DNA of 64,000 nt from Hepsetus odoe (GCA_017165825.1 CM029384.1:15904747-15968746); one strand, 5' to 3'; numbered from the stretch's first letter, positions 27,345-38,815 are shown. The notes: generated from the sequence alone by a model not told the origin. Numbers and translations are program-made.

Positions 27345-29199
27345 TTCTGCACGTTAACTTTTCTGCAGGTCCACCCTCTATGTAGGCAAGTATTCCACCA
27401 GCCTGTATGCCTCTCCCTCTCTCGTACATGATGGCGTTACTGTTGTGGTGAGTGATTCTCTACCTGCTTTAAACAGTAAACGTACTACTTCTGCTCTGAG
27501 AAGGCCTCTAACCAACCAGTGTTGGTTCTATGCCCGCATTGAGTCAGAGACACTATACAGCTGTGTGATCAGGTCAAGCTGGACTTACCCGAGTAGCACT
27601 CACTGAACTTAGGTTTGATCACAGCTTTGTGTGAATGAAAATTGCTGCTAGATTCACTAGCTTTTAAAACAGGAAGAAGAAACACAGTTTCCACCTTAAA
27701 ATATACACCTGCCCAATAATAGTTGTTGAAAATGGGTATGGGGTCAACATTAGAGAAATGTTTAAAGTTTACTGACTTTTCCTGTCCTGAAAGTTCATTC
27801 AGGTGATTAAGTGATGCAGTAGTTTTCTTTCAAATGGGCAGTATCATAATTTGATTGCACTTTTTATATCTCACCACCTTTGGTACTGACTGTTGAGTAC
27901 TGTAAGGTTTGTCAAGATTGTGCAGTTTTGATCTCTGGTCAGTTTTGATTTCACTACATTATTAACTGTGATGCACAACAGCAGCAGAGAATGTTTACAA
28001 AATTATTAATAAGCAAACTACTATAAATGAATCATTTTGGCATACACGCAAATTTACAATTGATGAATTCTGAATGATTAAACACTGCAGTACAAAACAG
28101 TGAAATTACTCTAGTTTTGTAGACCAAGTTTGAGTGAGCATTGATTGTCAGTTTTGATCTGTATTGCAACAAATTGTTCTAGTATTATTCTTAGTCTAGT
28201 TTTTTGACACGGAAGAAGGAAGAACAGCATAACATCTATTTGGTGGTGTGTGTCTGTGTGTGTGAATGTGTGAATCAGCCACGTGGTAGCACTTTCCCCA
28301 TGCTAGAGGGCCCCAGTAGCCAAGAAGCAAGTGTGGAGGAGGACCAGGAATGTGTCATTACCCCCAGTACCAGCATCAAGTTCAGTGCAGCCTTGAAGGA
28401 ACGAAACCGCATCAATTATATGAGGAACTATTTGCTCCTTATAGGTAAAACAGCAGTCATTGTTGGCTGCCTGCCCAATACAGGGACATCCAAAACAGTT
28501 TTTTCCTCTAGAATCCTGCACTTCATGCCACTTAAGCACCATATGATTTTATGACAAGGCTGTGGTCCATTTACATGATTTATTGGTAGATTTTGACTAC
28601 CCTGGACAGTGTGCACCAAATTTGTGCCCATGCTGCCCCCTAGTGCACAAGGGTATTATTATTATTATTTTTTATTTTTTATTGATTTTACTCTTTGTAG
28701 TAATGTGACCATAAGCATTATTAACTGGACAAACATGACCAAAGATGTAACCTGTAACCAAGCAGCAGTTTCAGACTATAACGCTTTCTTTATTGTGTTA
28801 GTAAGGGGCAACTGTGTAAAGGTTTTTGTTTGTTTTGGCCTTTTATTAGGTCATCATGAGACTCCACCTGAAGCTCATACAAAGATCCTGGAAAAATTTC
28901 CAGAAAGCATTCCCCGCCAGCACAGCAACGTCATCCCTCCCAGCACGGAGAAAACTATAGAAGAGGTAAAAGCATAATGCAAAAAAAAAGATCTCTTCTT
29001 AACTCGTCACAAATGGAAGTTCCACCAGTGCTAGTTAAACAGAAATGCAAATGGTTATGAGCTTGAGCACTTTATATTATTCCAGTCGGTAGTGAAAACA
29101 TTTTCATGCATAATCCTTTTTCCAATTACTCGCACATGCAACCGAACACAGATAATGCAGACATTAACAGCATTGTGTTCAGCTGCATGTTTGGCTATA

Positions 29200-29234
<35 letters not shown>

Positions 29235-30913
29235 ACTTTATATTAGATTACAGTGAACAGGTGCAACGTTCTTACCTACTTTTCCATTGGGACTCATGTA
29301 CCGAACTGCCAGGAAAAACTGTTTCTCTTGACTGTATTTTCATCAAATTAAGGAATGTCACTTTGACCTTGACCTAGCACTTCTCATCTCAGTGTTGTGG
29401 ACAATAAAGTAAACAATTTTATTATCTCTGTTCCTTTCTGAACCAGAAGGTGAATGACAGTGGCATGGACGACAGCAGCCCTTTGCCCCCTCCTGTCCGT
29501 TCCCTTCAGGAGAAGCCCAGCCGCTTGCCCCGCACCGAGGCTCCTGTGGACAGCATGCTCAAAGACATGGCCACGATCATCTTCAGCACGTTCCTTCTGG
29601 CTGGCTGGGTGGCTTTCATCATCACCTACCCAAAAGTAAAATAAAATAAAATAGTTTGGTGAATGGAATGCTAGGCTATGTTTACTTTCGCAACATATGA
29701 AATACTTTCGTATGTTGCAAAAGTAAACATACTTTACTTTCACTCTGATTTTGATAGGAGGCTTTCCGCAAGGTCGCCTGGTTAAATATGTTTGCATTGT
29801 TATTTCTTACTTTGTCACTCTTATTTTGAAGATCATTGTTTTCTACGCGAAACATCACAAAGCAAAATGGCTTACAAACATGAAAATCAGTAATTTGAGA
29901 AATGGTCTGATCTTGTCACTGTTAGGGTGAATGTCAAATTGATGGGCAAGGCAAGTTTGATAAATGGTCTCAAGTATAGTGGTACTTGGTTACAAAGTTC
30001 TGATAAAGCTCAGAGACTCAAACCTGTTCAACACTGCTTCTGTTGTGGTTGCTCTTAGGCAAACTTGGCATGGACAGAGTTAACTTTTGCTGGTTTTATA
30101 CCCTATGATCCTTGAGGCTGTGGACTAAGAGCATCATGATTGAGCTAAACCACGTCTGTTTCCGAGTTTAACTGCATGTCTCCCACAGTGCTGAATTCCA
30201 CAGGAATAAGAACACCGTGTGTTTCTTTGCTGCCCAAACAATATAGCCTAGCAAGTGAGTGCATGTATTGAAACCGCTAAACGATTTTGCAGCAAAGACA
30301 CTGCACTGTAGTACTGAACTGTAGTGAATTAAGCAATGAATTGATGAAAATGATGTGTTGATATGTTCTTAAAGGCAAAAACATGACTGACCGGTGTGTT
30401 TTGATGGTGGCATTTCTTTGGTCTGTTCCCAGAGCATGCAGAAACAGCAGCAGCTTCAGCATCAACAGTTTCAGCGGCAAATGGAGGAGAAACTAGAGCT
30501 CCTGCAGAGGCAGCAGCTGCTGTTCCAGCCACCCACTGACCTGCTGCCTGATGCTGACTTCCTGGAGGAGGCTCGTACTCGCAATGAGAGCTCAAACCAT
30601 AGCACCCCTAATGGAACACCACGTGCCTCCAACCACTCTAACCTCTCTGTGTCTGAGTTGGGTAGCTCTGCCACTGAGCACGAGGAGGGAGGTGAGTACC
30701 TGCTTGCCTTCACTCGGTCCAAATATTTGATTCCTCTATTTTCTCTACTTTCTCTTATTTGGGGTTTCTTTTTATTGTCTTTTCAGATGAGGAATCCAAC
30801 ATTGTTCGGGTTGGAAATATTAATTTCAGGCCCAGGAACGTTCTTGGACATGGTGCCGAAGGGACCATCGTGTACAGGTGAGAAAGTGAATGTGTGGTCA
30901 GATAATAAATATA

Positions 30914-30947
<34 letters not shown>

Positions 30948-33900
30948 TGTTGTTATGGCTTTTTTCTTGTTAAATTTAATCTTTTCTCTCTCTGTGTCAG
31001 GGGACAGTTTGATAATCGACCAGTGGCTGTGAAGAGAATTCTTCCAGAGTGCTTCAGTTTTGCAGACCGAGAGGTGCAGTTGTTGCGCGAGTCAGACGAG
31101 CATCCCAATGTCATCCGCTACTTCTGTACTGAACGTGACCGCCAGTTCCAGTACATTGCCACGGAGTTGTGCAGTGCCACTCTGCAGGAGGTATAGAGCA
31201 AACTGTATAACTGATGTGGAAAACCACTGGGAAAATACCCAAGATGCAAGTTTATATGCGTTTGGAGTGTAGTAGAATAGCAGCACAACGTTGCTGGCTT
31301 GAAAACATTTGAAATAAATTTGACAGTTTCTTAAGTGGAGCATACTAACTGTCGCCCATCAGCTGTAGCACAAACTGCCTTTACTCAATCAATCCATGGA
31401 AATGGGCCACCACTAGTGATGTTTTTTTCAGTTTCAAGTATGTTATTTTTTGTAGTCACAAACTAACAACTGATAAAGCTAGTAGATGACAAGCAGAAAA
31501 CATGCATGGTAAGTGACTGCCCTTTTGGTGTCACTGCAATGCAGAAATTAATCAACCACCCAAATAATATAGGGTCAACTGCAGGACCGGAAAACTTTTG
31601 TGATACCAATTTATTTCAGTTCCATAGAGCAGTATGATAAATTCTGTACCACTCAGAAGTGAATTTTAACAGCTACTTAGTAGCTAACAGCAGCACTCTG
31701 TTGAATAAATACAAGTAGCGGTGTCCATGAACAATCTGACTAAAGTGTCCTATATTATAAATATATCCAGAATATATCTAGAAAAAGTATCATAATGTAA
31801 CTGACGTTACTGCTGTCAGCATTAGACATTTAAAAAATAAATAAATAAATAGCCAGCTGTGGTCTACTTTGGTCCAATTCCAAATTGTTGATGGATATTA
31901 TAATGAGTGTCTGTTAACTTGTGCATCCATTGATGGACATCCAGTCAGTAATGATATTTCTATAGTAGGCATAATAAGTCTGCCTAAGGGGGTGGATACA
32001 ATTTCAGATTTTAGAGTCTGTCCATTGTCTAGTCAGAGGTTTAGCCCAAAAGATCGATTATATTAATTGGATTAAACTTGTGTATCTTTAGGATTAGGTG
32101 TGTCATGCTGTTTCACCACATTTAAATCTCTCTTTTGTCAGTATGTGGAGCAGAAGGATTTTAATCGCCATGGTCTGGAGCCAGTGACGCTCCTTCAGCA
32201 AACCATGTCTGGACTGGCGCACTTGCATTCCCTCAATATAGGTATACTCATAACATAGAATAGAGACTCGCTTTAAGTCTAAATAAGACGAGACGTGGTC
32301 TTTGTTGTGTAGCTCTGAGACTCCGAATTGCTTTCTCTTCCAGTTCACAGAGATCTGAAGCCACACAACATCCTAGTGTCGATGCCAAATGCTCATGGGC
32401 GTGTGCGTGCCATGATTTCAGACTTTGGTCTGTGCAAGAAGCTGGCAGTGGGGAGACACAGCTTCAGCAGGAGGTCTGGTGTTCCAGGGACTGAGGGCTG
32501 GATTGCCCCTGAGGTGCTCTGTGAGGATGCTAAGCACAACCCTGTGAGTTGTACTTTCTTTTTTTTTTTTATAATATGCTTTTTATTTATTTATTAAAAA
32601 TTAATACTGGAGTTTAAAGACATGGTGTTATGAAATTATGGCAAGATATCAAGTCTAATTTTAAAGGATTTTTTTTATAAGGATCCTTTCAGGATTAGTC
32701 TAGGTGTCAGTTATGTGACCCGAGACATTCTTGTGTTGGGGCAGTGATGGCCTAGTGGTAAGGGACAAGGTCCAAAGATTGGTTGACCCTGAAGTACCCT
32801 TGACCAAGTTGCCATCCCCAACACTGCTCCCCAGGCACAGGCATTGCAGCTCCTGGTGTGCGTGTTTGAATGGGTTAAATGCAGAGGACAAATTCACTAC
32901 TTCGTGTTCACAATGTGTGTGCAAGTGAAGGAATTTCACTTCAATTTCATTCTGCTTTAATGAAAATGCAGTGACCCCTCTTTGGTGTCTTCTCTGTTAC
33001 AGACTTGCAAAGTGGACATTTTCTCTGCCGGCTGTGTTTTTTACTATGTGGTGTCGCAGGGCAGCCACCCATTTGGAAAGTCCCTGCAGCGTCAAGCAAA
33101 CATTCTTCTGGGTGCATATTCACTGGCCCACTTGCAGCCAGACAAGCATGGTATGGTTATGCTTTCTAAGGGTTTTCTACCCAAAGAGAACAATTCTAAA
33201 TCCTCATGCTTGGTTCTGCACTTTCTAAAACTCCAAGGATGTTGAGGGTTTGATTTGATGTTTTGCAGAAGACATTGTGGCTATGAACTTGATAGAGCAG
33301 ATGCTGAGTGTGGAGCCTGAGAAGAGGCCATCAGCAGACAGAGTTCTCAAACATCCTTTCTTTTGGACACTAGAAAAACAGCTGCAGTTCTTCCAGGTAC
33401 GAAAAGTCACACCCTCTCTTAATAATGTCCCCAAACCAGTTTGCCTAATACCACAGGAGGATGTGTAAAGAACACAAAGTATTTAGTCAAGTCAGATTTA
33501 TTTGTAATGCTTTCCACGATACAGTGTCAAGAAGGCTTTACTGATATCCAGTGCACAGCCCTTAATCCCCAATCAGCTTGAGCGAGACTCTCCCTGTAAT
33601 TAGGCCATGTTTTAGAGTACGTATGCTGAGTATTGGAGTTTCTGTTAAATGCTGTGAATGTTAACAGCTATGATAGAATTGTGGCCTAGCACACAGTGCA
33701 TCACAGCTTCCTGATTAATAGCTGGAGACCAATCCGAGTGCCCAAGCTGTCCACCACTGAAAGTGCCACGATGTTCACCACAAAAGTGGTCTACTGTGAA
33801 ACTTTACCTGGACACATGCCACCTGTCCTTCATGACTATGGCATTGCCTAATTCTGCAGGATGATGCACCCTACCTCACTGCAAATTATTGTTCAGGAAA

Positions 33901-35654
33901 TGGAACATGATAGCAAGAGTATATTGAGTATATTAGAGGGACAGCTCAGGTTAGACGTCTTGGCGACAAGGTTAGAGAAGCAAGGATGCATTGGTTTGGA
34001 CATGTGCAGAGGAGAGACAAGGATTGTAATGGAAGGAGGATGTTGAAGATGGAGCTGCCAGGAAAGAGGAAAAGAGGAAGACCAAGGAGGTTTATGGACG
34101 TGGTGAGAGAGGACATGCAGTTGGTTGGTTTGAAGCATGAAGATGCAGAGGACCGGAAGAAATGGAGACAGTTGATCCGCTGTGGCGACCCCTAAACGGG
34201 AGCAGCTGAAAGAAAAAGAAGAAGCAAGATATTGACATTACAAATTTCCCCTGATCTTGGTCTGATCAGGCCCCACCTTGCTTCTATCTGGATGCCAGAT
34301 ACCAGAGCACACCTTGAGTCCTTGCCCTGACCAATCAGAGCTGTTTTGGTGGCACAAGGGGCACCAGCACAATATTAGGCAGGTGGTTTAATGTTATTGC
34401 TAACTGGTCCAAGAATCGCAGTTTTGTGGCTGCATAGAACCAGTGGTCCTGCCATCACAATTTAGCTCTCGTCACTCTGATCATTTGCTTTTGGCCTTTT
34501 TTTTTGTCTGCTTCCATCAATTCAGCCTGTCATCATTTGGCTAATCCAATCAACCTCATCACATGTGCCATTGTAGCAAGATGCTGAATGTTACTTCTTT
34601 TCCTTGTCAAGGGTTTTCATTCTTAGCTTACAAGAGTATATGAATAAGACAAACGCAAGGTCTAGGACAGCTAATCCTGTACCGATGCAGTCATTGCAAG
34701 AAGCTTAAGATAGCTGTGGTGTTTTTTTTTTTAAACCCTGCCTTTCTTACAGGACGTGAGTGATAGGATAGAGAAAGAGCCACTAGATGGACCAATTGTG
34801 AGGCAGCTGGAGAGGGGGGGACGGGCTGTGGTGAAAGGGGACTGGAGAGAACATATCACAGTGCCTCTGCAAACAGGTGAGGGCTCAGTGTTATAATGTT
34901 GTTATTACCCAGTTTTAAGTGATTTTTATTTTATTCCTGCTCAGTAGATTTTTTTTTTTTTGTATGTTTGCAACTTCTCAGGCTAGACTATTCCTCTGAG
35001 CGGTATTGGTACAATATTTCTTTAACAATAGCCAATCATTTTACAGATCTACGCAAATTTCGCTCATATAAAGGCGGGTCGGTTCGAGATCTTCTGCGTG
35101 CAATGAGAAACAAGGTAAGCTTGCACTTATCAAACTATAACAAGATTTACTGTAAACAAATGCATTTACATCAGTTTTATATAAGTTTGCATTTTATTTC
35201 TGTACTAACAGCCTCACTAGCCTACATTTCTTGAAATTTTCAAGCAATTCTGCTTTGACCTTTGCAGAAGCACCATTACAGGGAATTACCTGAAGAGGTC
35301 CAGGAAACACTAGGCTCCATTCCGGATGACTTTGTCTCCTACTTCACCTCTCGCTTCCCACACCTGCTGCTGCACACACACTTGGCCATGCGCATGTGTG
35401 TCCAGGAGCGGCCCTTCCTGCCCTACTACCACAGCTCAGAGCTGCTCACCCAGACTGTTCACACACAGCCTGAGCCCAAACCCCCAGAGCCGCAGCAACC
35501 CACAGGTCAACCGGATCCACGTCTATTCGTGCAAACGGTCTCTCCAGCAAACCTAGAGATAGCTTCACCATCACATCGTCCGGAACTGTCCACATCTGCT
35601 GCAGAGCTGATCATGCCATCTAAGCCATCCAGGCTAGAAGACGTCGATCTGTAG
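17126..35654 (+). CDS. ern1: IRE1-alpha, ER stress sensor kinase/endoribonuclease
   Basis: Twenty-two coding exons join in phase: 17126-17206, 21817-21937, 23144-23177, 23386-23458, 23688-23760, 25398-25520, 26109-26210, 26578-26839, 27369-27447, 28279-28444, 28850-28965, 29447-29635, 30433-30691, 30787-30877, 31001-31190, 32142-32241, 32344-32543, 33003-33150, 33269-33396, 34753-34876, 35047-35114, 35268-35654. The product is about 1037 residues (human 977). Seen: signal peptide (1 to about 27), luminal domain, one membrane helix near 449-470, a Gln-rich cytosolic linker, then the kinase with Lys601 (VAVKRI), HRDLKPHN (Asp690), SDFGLCKK, and activation-loop serines in HSFSRRSG. The RNase part keeps Tyr894, Arg907, Asn908 and His912, matching human 892/905/906/910. 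IRE1 splices XBP1 mRNA and performs RIDD when lumenal proteins misfold. The second Met (17132) has the better start context. The C-terminus is longer than in mammals. Confidence 0.97.
18591..18694. repeat. Microsatellite (TG)n followed by (CG)n
   Basis: About 43 uninterrupted TG units run directly into about seven CG units, in ern1 intron 1. Alternating purine-pyrimidine DNA of this kind can adopt Z-form. It is very likely polymorphic. Confidence 0.97.
19608..19847 (+). mobile_element. tRNA-headed SINE, copy 2
   Basis: Nearly complete copy in ern1 intron 1, sense strand. The A-box-like TGGCTTAGTGG and B-box-like TGTTCGAATCC mark a tRNA-derived Pol III promoter. The shared body follows (TAGGTTGCCCTCAGGTACC) and ends CACAATGACAAATAGTCACTT. 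Confidence 0.85.
21349..21387. repeat. Poly(T) tract
   Basis: An unbroken run of about 39 T in ern1 intron 1. It could be the poly(A) tail of a minus-strand retro-insertion, but I could not recognise the adjoining sequence. Confidence 0.8.
27309..27342. repeat. Poly(A) tract just upstream of an ern1 acceptor
   Basis: About 34 A, ending 26 nt before the acceptor of exon 27369-27447. Only a short pyrimidine stretch (ACTTTTCTGCAG) lies between the tract and the exon. Confidence 0.85.
32737..32950 (+). mobile_element. tRNA-headed SINE, copy 3
   Basis: Copy in the ern1 intron before exon 33003-33150. The head GGGGCAGTGATGGCCTAGTGG is clear, the B-box region is partly deleted, and the body and tail are recognisable (CTGAAGTACCCTTGA, CACAATGTGTGTGCAAGTGA). 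Confidence 0.8.
33481..33605 (+). repeat. Degenerate interspersed repeat
   Basis: The block starting TCAAGTCAGATTTATTTGTA resembles a dispersed teleost repeat that I recall starting 'cagtcaagtttatttgtata'. It is diverged and its class is not established here. It lies in the ern1 intron 33397-34752. Confidence 0.45.
33690..34450 (+). mobile_element. Degenerate Tc1/mariner element split by a LINE insertion
   Basis: The left half (to 33918) and the right half (from 34223) read as two parts of one Tc1-type transposase region. The left keeps a QDDAPYLT-like stretch followed by IVQEMEHDSK. The right resumes with remnants of the PNSPDLNPI region and ends with AATATTAGGCAGGTGGTTTA, the usual last part of this fish element. 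Frames are broken by many changes, so this is a fossil. The outer left border is not resolved. Confidence 0.65.
33919..34222 (+). mobile_element. 3' end of an RTE-like LINE, nested in a Tc1 fossil
   Basis: The translated end of a non-LTR reverse-transcriptase ORF is evident (HWFGHVQRRDKDCNGRRM, then KRKRGRPRRFMDVVREDM). It is followed by the short 3' tail CGCTGTGGCGACCCCTAAAC and a GAA-rich end. A 7-nt target duplication AGCAAGA flanks it at 33912-33918 and 34223-34229, so this is a 5'-truncated retroinsertion of 304 nt inside the older Tc1 copy. Confidence 0.8.
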
Positions 35655-36709
35655 ACTTTCCTGGCTGCATTGCAGTTGGGAGCCATTTGCCATTTTGGAC
35701 ACATTCCAGGGTGTGCCTCTGTCTGAGGGTGCGTAGCCAGGCCTGCAGAGCCTGGGCGTTGTCTCGATAGGAGCTGCCATCCTATCTCAAGTGCCTTAGG
35801 TTTGTTTGTTTTTTTTGGGGGGGGGGTTGGTTGTTTGTTTTTGGTGAGACAAAACAGCTCTTCTAAGAGCTGCCTAGTGGTTCCTGGTGAAGCTAGGTTA
35901 ATTGATTAATTTAATTCCATAAATTGGACAAAACCGTTCTCATGAGAAACTATACATTTTTATTTCACTATTTTATAAAGAACTATTTTGTACAGGCTCA
36001 ATACTGTGATGCTCACACAAGTCAAGGACTCGTTTTGTTGAACACTTGAAAGGTGAAGTCATTTTGCATTTTGTCGTGCAATGTTGGTGATGCTCAGTGA
36101 GAGACCTCGCTGTCGATGAATGAATATATATTTTTGTACATATTTTGATCGGTGATAATCAGTCTACGTGGCCAGTGTGCCTTTTTTTAATTCCACTGTG
36201 CTCTGTGTCAAGGCTGGGAGTTTTTTGTTTTTTTTTAAAAATTTTTTATTATTATTTTTTTTTTTTCTTTCCTCGCCTATCGCTATGCTGCTGTGGGCTC
36301 TCCAGCCTCTGTTGTTTCCAAAGGGGAATTTCTGTTCAGTCAGTGTTTATTCTCACTGCCAGTTGTGTATTTTATTTTTTTATTCTTTTGCCTGAACATG
36401 AAAACAATATAAAGAGCTACCTGCTTGGTTACGTAGTGAGCTATTTGTCAGGAGTAATATGGATTAATTTTAATAGCACGGTTATAAACACATGAAGTGA
36501 CATGGTCAGGAACTGTCTGGCCCCAAAGTGCAATTTGGACACGTTTGGGCAGTTTTGGAGTTTTTCCTTGTCGCTTCATTGCAGTCAAGGAGAAATTAAA
36601 CACGTATTTCATTGCTGTGCATTTAAAACAAATGTTAATTTATTTAATTTTCTTTTCTTGGAGGAGACAGACGAGCTTCTACTGTAACCTGCCAGAAACC
36701 CCAATTAAA
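35655..36709 (+). other. ern1 3' UTR
   Basis: Noncoding sequence after the ern1 stop with G- and T-homopolymer runs. Candidate poly(A) signals are ATTAAA near 36595 and at 36704-36709. The second would make a UTR of about 1.05 kb and place the transcript end within about 70 nt of the samd9l interferon motif. The poly(A) site itself is inferred. Confidence 0.55.
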
Positions 36710-36771
36710 GCATTACAGTCTCTGATGTCTGCGTGCAGATCTGTCCGCTGGAGTGGGGCTGCAGAAACCTT

Positions 36772-36784
36772 ACTTTCGTTTTCA
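36772..36784 (-). promoter_or_regulatory. Interferon-stimulated response element (ISRE)
   Basis: TTTCGTTTTC at 36774-36783 reads GAAAACGAAA on the minus strand, an exact match to the ISRE/IRF core GAAANNGAAA; with flanks it is GAAAACGAAAGTA. It lies about 240 nt upstream of the first strong splice donor of the GC-rich leader that precedes the samd9l-like gene. SAMD9 and SAMD9L are known interferon-induced genes, so position and family agree. Binding is not shown by sequence alone. Confidence 0.7.
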
Positions 36785-36849
36785 GGCAAATGAAAGCCGA
36801 GGGCTGGGTTCCGGTGCCGGGCTGGGAGGAAAGCTGGGAGCACAAATAG

Positions 36850-37018
36850 GGCCGGGAGGACGCGGCTTGTGTGCCTTTTAGAGAAACAGTAAACGGACTG
36901 TTTTCAGTGTCGGACTGGGTGCATCAATCGATCACCGATACGAAGATCGCAGAAGAAGCGCAGTTGAGGCTCCGCCGCTGGACAGACCCCGCGATCTGTT
37001 TGGGGACGGAGTTACGAG
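36850..37018 (+). other. Candidate samd9l 5' noncoding exon 1
   Basis: A GC-rich stretch between the ISRE and a donor (GAG|GTGTGA after 37018, or GGT|GTGAGT after 37020). It has the features of a promoter-proximal noncoding exon. The start is not determined and is given roughly. Mammalian SAMD9/SAMD9L also have noncoding 5' exons followed by one large coding exon. Confidence 0.5.
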
Positions 37019-37242
37019 GTGAGTGAAAGTGGCCGCGGCTGCAGATCTGCTCGAGTCTGATTTGCATCAGGAAAGAAGCGGCGCTGCAGGCTCGCTGTCT
37101 CCGTTCCAGTGCGTGCGATCAGGTCCTCGACAGATCAGAACACGAGCTCTGGTCGTGTGGACACTTTCCTCTCGAGTTCACAAAAGCTGCTCTTGAACTG
37201 GACCTTCAGCTCAGCCCATCCACGCTTCTCTTCTTTTATTTA

Positions 37243-37405
37243 AGGCCGTGTTTGCAATAGTAATGGACAGGATGATGGACGAGGTTAGACAGGAGTCTCC
37301 GTGGACGATGATGTTTGCTGATGATACTGTGAGAGAAGGGAGCAGCTTGAGGAGAAGCTGGAGAGATGGAGATCTGATCTAGAGAGGAGAGGAATGAAGA
37401 AACGA
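37243..37405 (+). mobile_element. RTE-like LINE fragment, reverse-transcriptase catalytic part
   Basis: In frame it spells VMDRMMDEVRQESPWTMMFA followed by DDT, i.e. the FADD box region of an RTE-type reverse transcriptase, then frames break. It is a short internal piece without a visible 3' tail. Confidence 0.7.
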
Positions 37406-38053
37406 GCAGTTTTTTGTACAAGGGATTTTGTAAAAGGGATTCAGTTTTTGTACAAGGGAAATGGACCAATTTGAATACAAGGTTCTACAGGAAATCAGTT
37501 GTTTCAGAGAGGCATGACGAATTTTTGCAGAATGTGGGCGGAGCTAAACTTCATTACAGAGAACCACAACACAAGCTTCCTCTTCGTTTAACCCTCTGCA
37601 CAGTGCAGCAGGGGACAGCCTTGCATTCAGTGAAGAGATAAAATGGTCTATAAAAGAATCCCCCCCCCCCCTTTTTTAAAAATAAATAAATACTGTAATA
37701 TCACTTTGAAGTGTTTCAGACAAATAATGGGGAATTATGACGTCATGGAACGTCTCTTAATTAATGTATTTTATTAAAGAAACCCTGTTAGACATTTAGT
37801 GTAAGATTAATACTAGGATTAACACACAACTCCCCCCTCATTTACAGCTCACTGTTTAGAGTGTGTGTGCTCAACTACAGAAGTTTCATTTTATATGTGA
37901 ATAAAGACATTGGAGAATTTAAAATAAAATATTTTACAAACATAAAAAAACTGAATAATTCTTTAAAAAGTGACAGAAAATGTTTAATCCCAAAAATTTT
38001 GCACTAAAGTGACTGATAATTCATTTTTCATGGGAATAATCAAGATCAAAAAT

Positions 38054-38129
38054 GGATTAACAGCTGGAAACGTACGATCCACTGTGGTGACACCTAAACA
38101 GGAGCAGCCAAAAGAAGAAGACGAAGAAG
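38054..38129 (+). mobile_element. Very short 3' end of the RTE-like LINE with target duplication
   Basis: Only the last 76 nt of the element are present (CACTGTGGTGACACCTAAAC, then a GAA/GAC-rich tail). A 16-nt target duplication with one mismatch flanks it at 38038-38053 and 38130-38145, the signature of a strongly 5'-truncated target-primed insertion. Confidence 0.75.
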
Positions 38130-38333
38130 AATCAGGATCAAAAATCATATGATGTGAAATTTTAATTTAATATCATATTTCAACACATTTCATTTTCAGC
38201 TCAGGTCGGTAGCTCTGTTATCGGTTAAACTCAAGGTGCTAAAGTGTTCAAGGTGCAATTTAGAACTTTGATTAAAATTTAAATTTGAAAGAGTGGTTAA
38301 TTTAATTTAGTTTTTTTTTTTTCCTTGTTTCAG

Positions 38334-38362
38334 TGAATCCATCATGTGAGCAGACACATCAG
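38334..38362 (+). other. Candidate 29-nt samd9l 5' UTR micro-exon
   Basis: A 13-T pyrimidine tract ending in TTGTTTCAG (to 38333) precedes 29 nt that end in CAG|GTGAGT, an ideal donor. The exon contains a start-stop ATGTGA (38344-38349). Both splice signals are strong, but its use rests on signal quality only. Confidence 0.45.
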
Positions 38363-38499
38363 GTGAGTTGGCTTCAACTTAAACTTAAAGAACGAACTGT
38401 AGACTCAAAATACTTTATCTCTACTGTAACTCTCTGCTGTGTTGACGAGGTTATCAAACCTGTCTGCAACCTTCTGTACCCCAGTTTTTGCTTATATCA

Positions 38500-38815
38500 A
38501 CATGATGAGGATGGACAGAATTAGAAATGAGTGTATTAGAGGGACAGCTCAGGTTGGGCATTTTGGAGATAAAGTTAGAGAAGTAAGATTACATTGGTTT
38601 GGACATGTGCAGAGGAGAGACGAGGATTTCATTGAAGATGGAGCTGCTAGGAAAGTGGAGAAGAGGAAGACCAAAGAGGAGGTTTATGGATGTGGTGAGA
38701 GAGGACATGCAGGTGGTTGGTTTGAAGGCAGAAGATGCAGAGGACAGGAAGAAATGGAGACAGTTGATCTGCTGTGGCGACTCCTAATTTGAGCAGCCGA
38801 AAGAAGAAGCAGCAA
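38500..38815 (+). mobile_element. RTE-like LINE 3' end, second copy
   Basis: Same family as 33919-34222: MDRIRNECIRGTAQVGHFGD, then LHWFGHVQRRDEDF, frame-shifted RPKRRFMDVVREDM, and the tail GCTGTGGCGACTCCTAATTT with GAAGAA units. It lies in the putative samd9l leader intron. Frameshifts make it inactive. Confidence 0.8.

Noticed and set aside
28609..28977. 122-codon ORF ending in DNA that matches ern1
   Set aside because: Only 28850-28965 is the ern1 exon; the front part is intron read-through.
30394..31032. 212-codon ORF across ern1
   Set aside because: It contains the true exon 30433-30691 and then runs into an intron and a different frame; not a separate gene.
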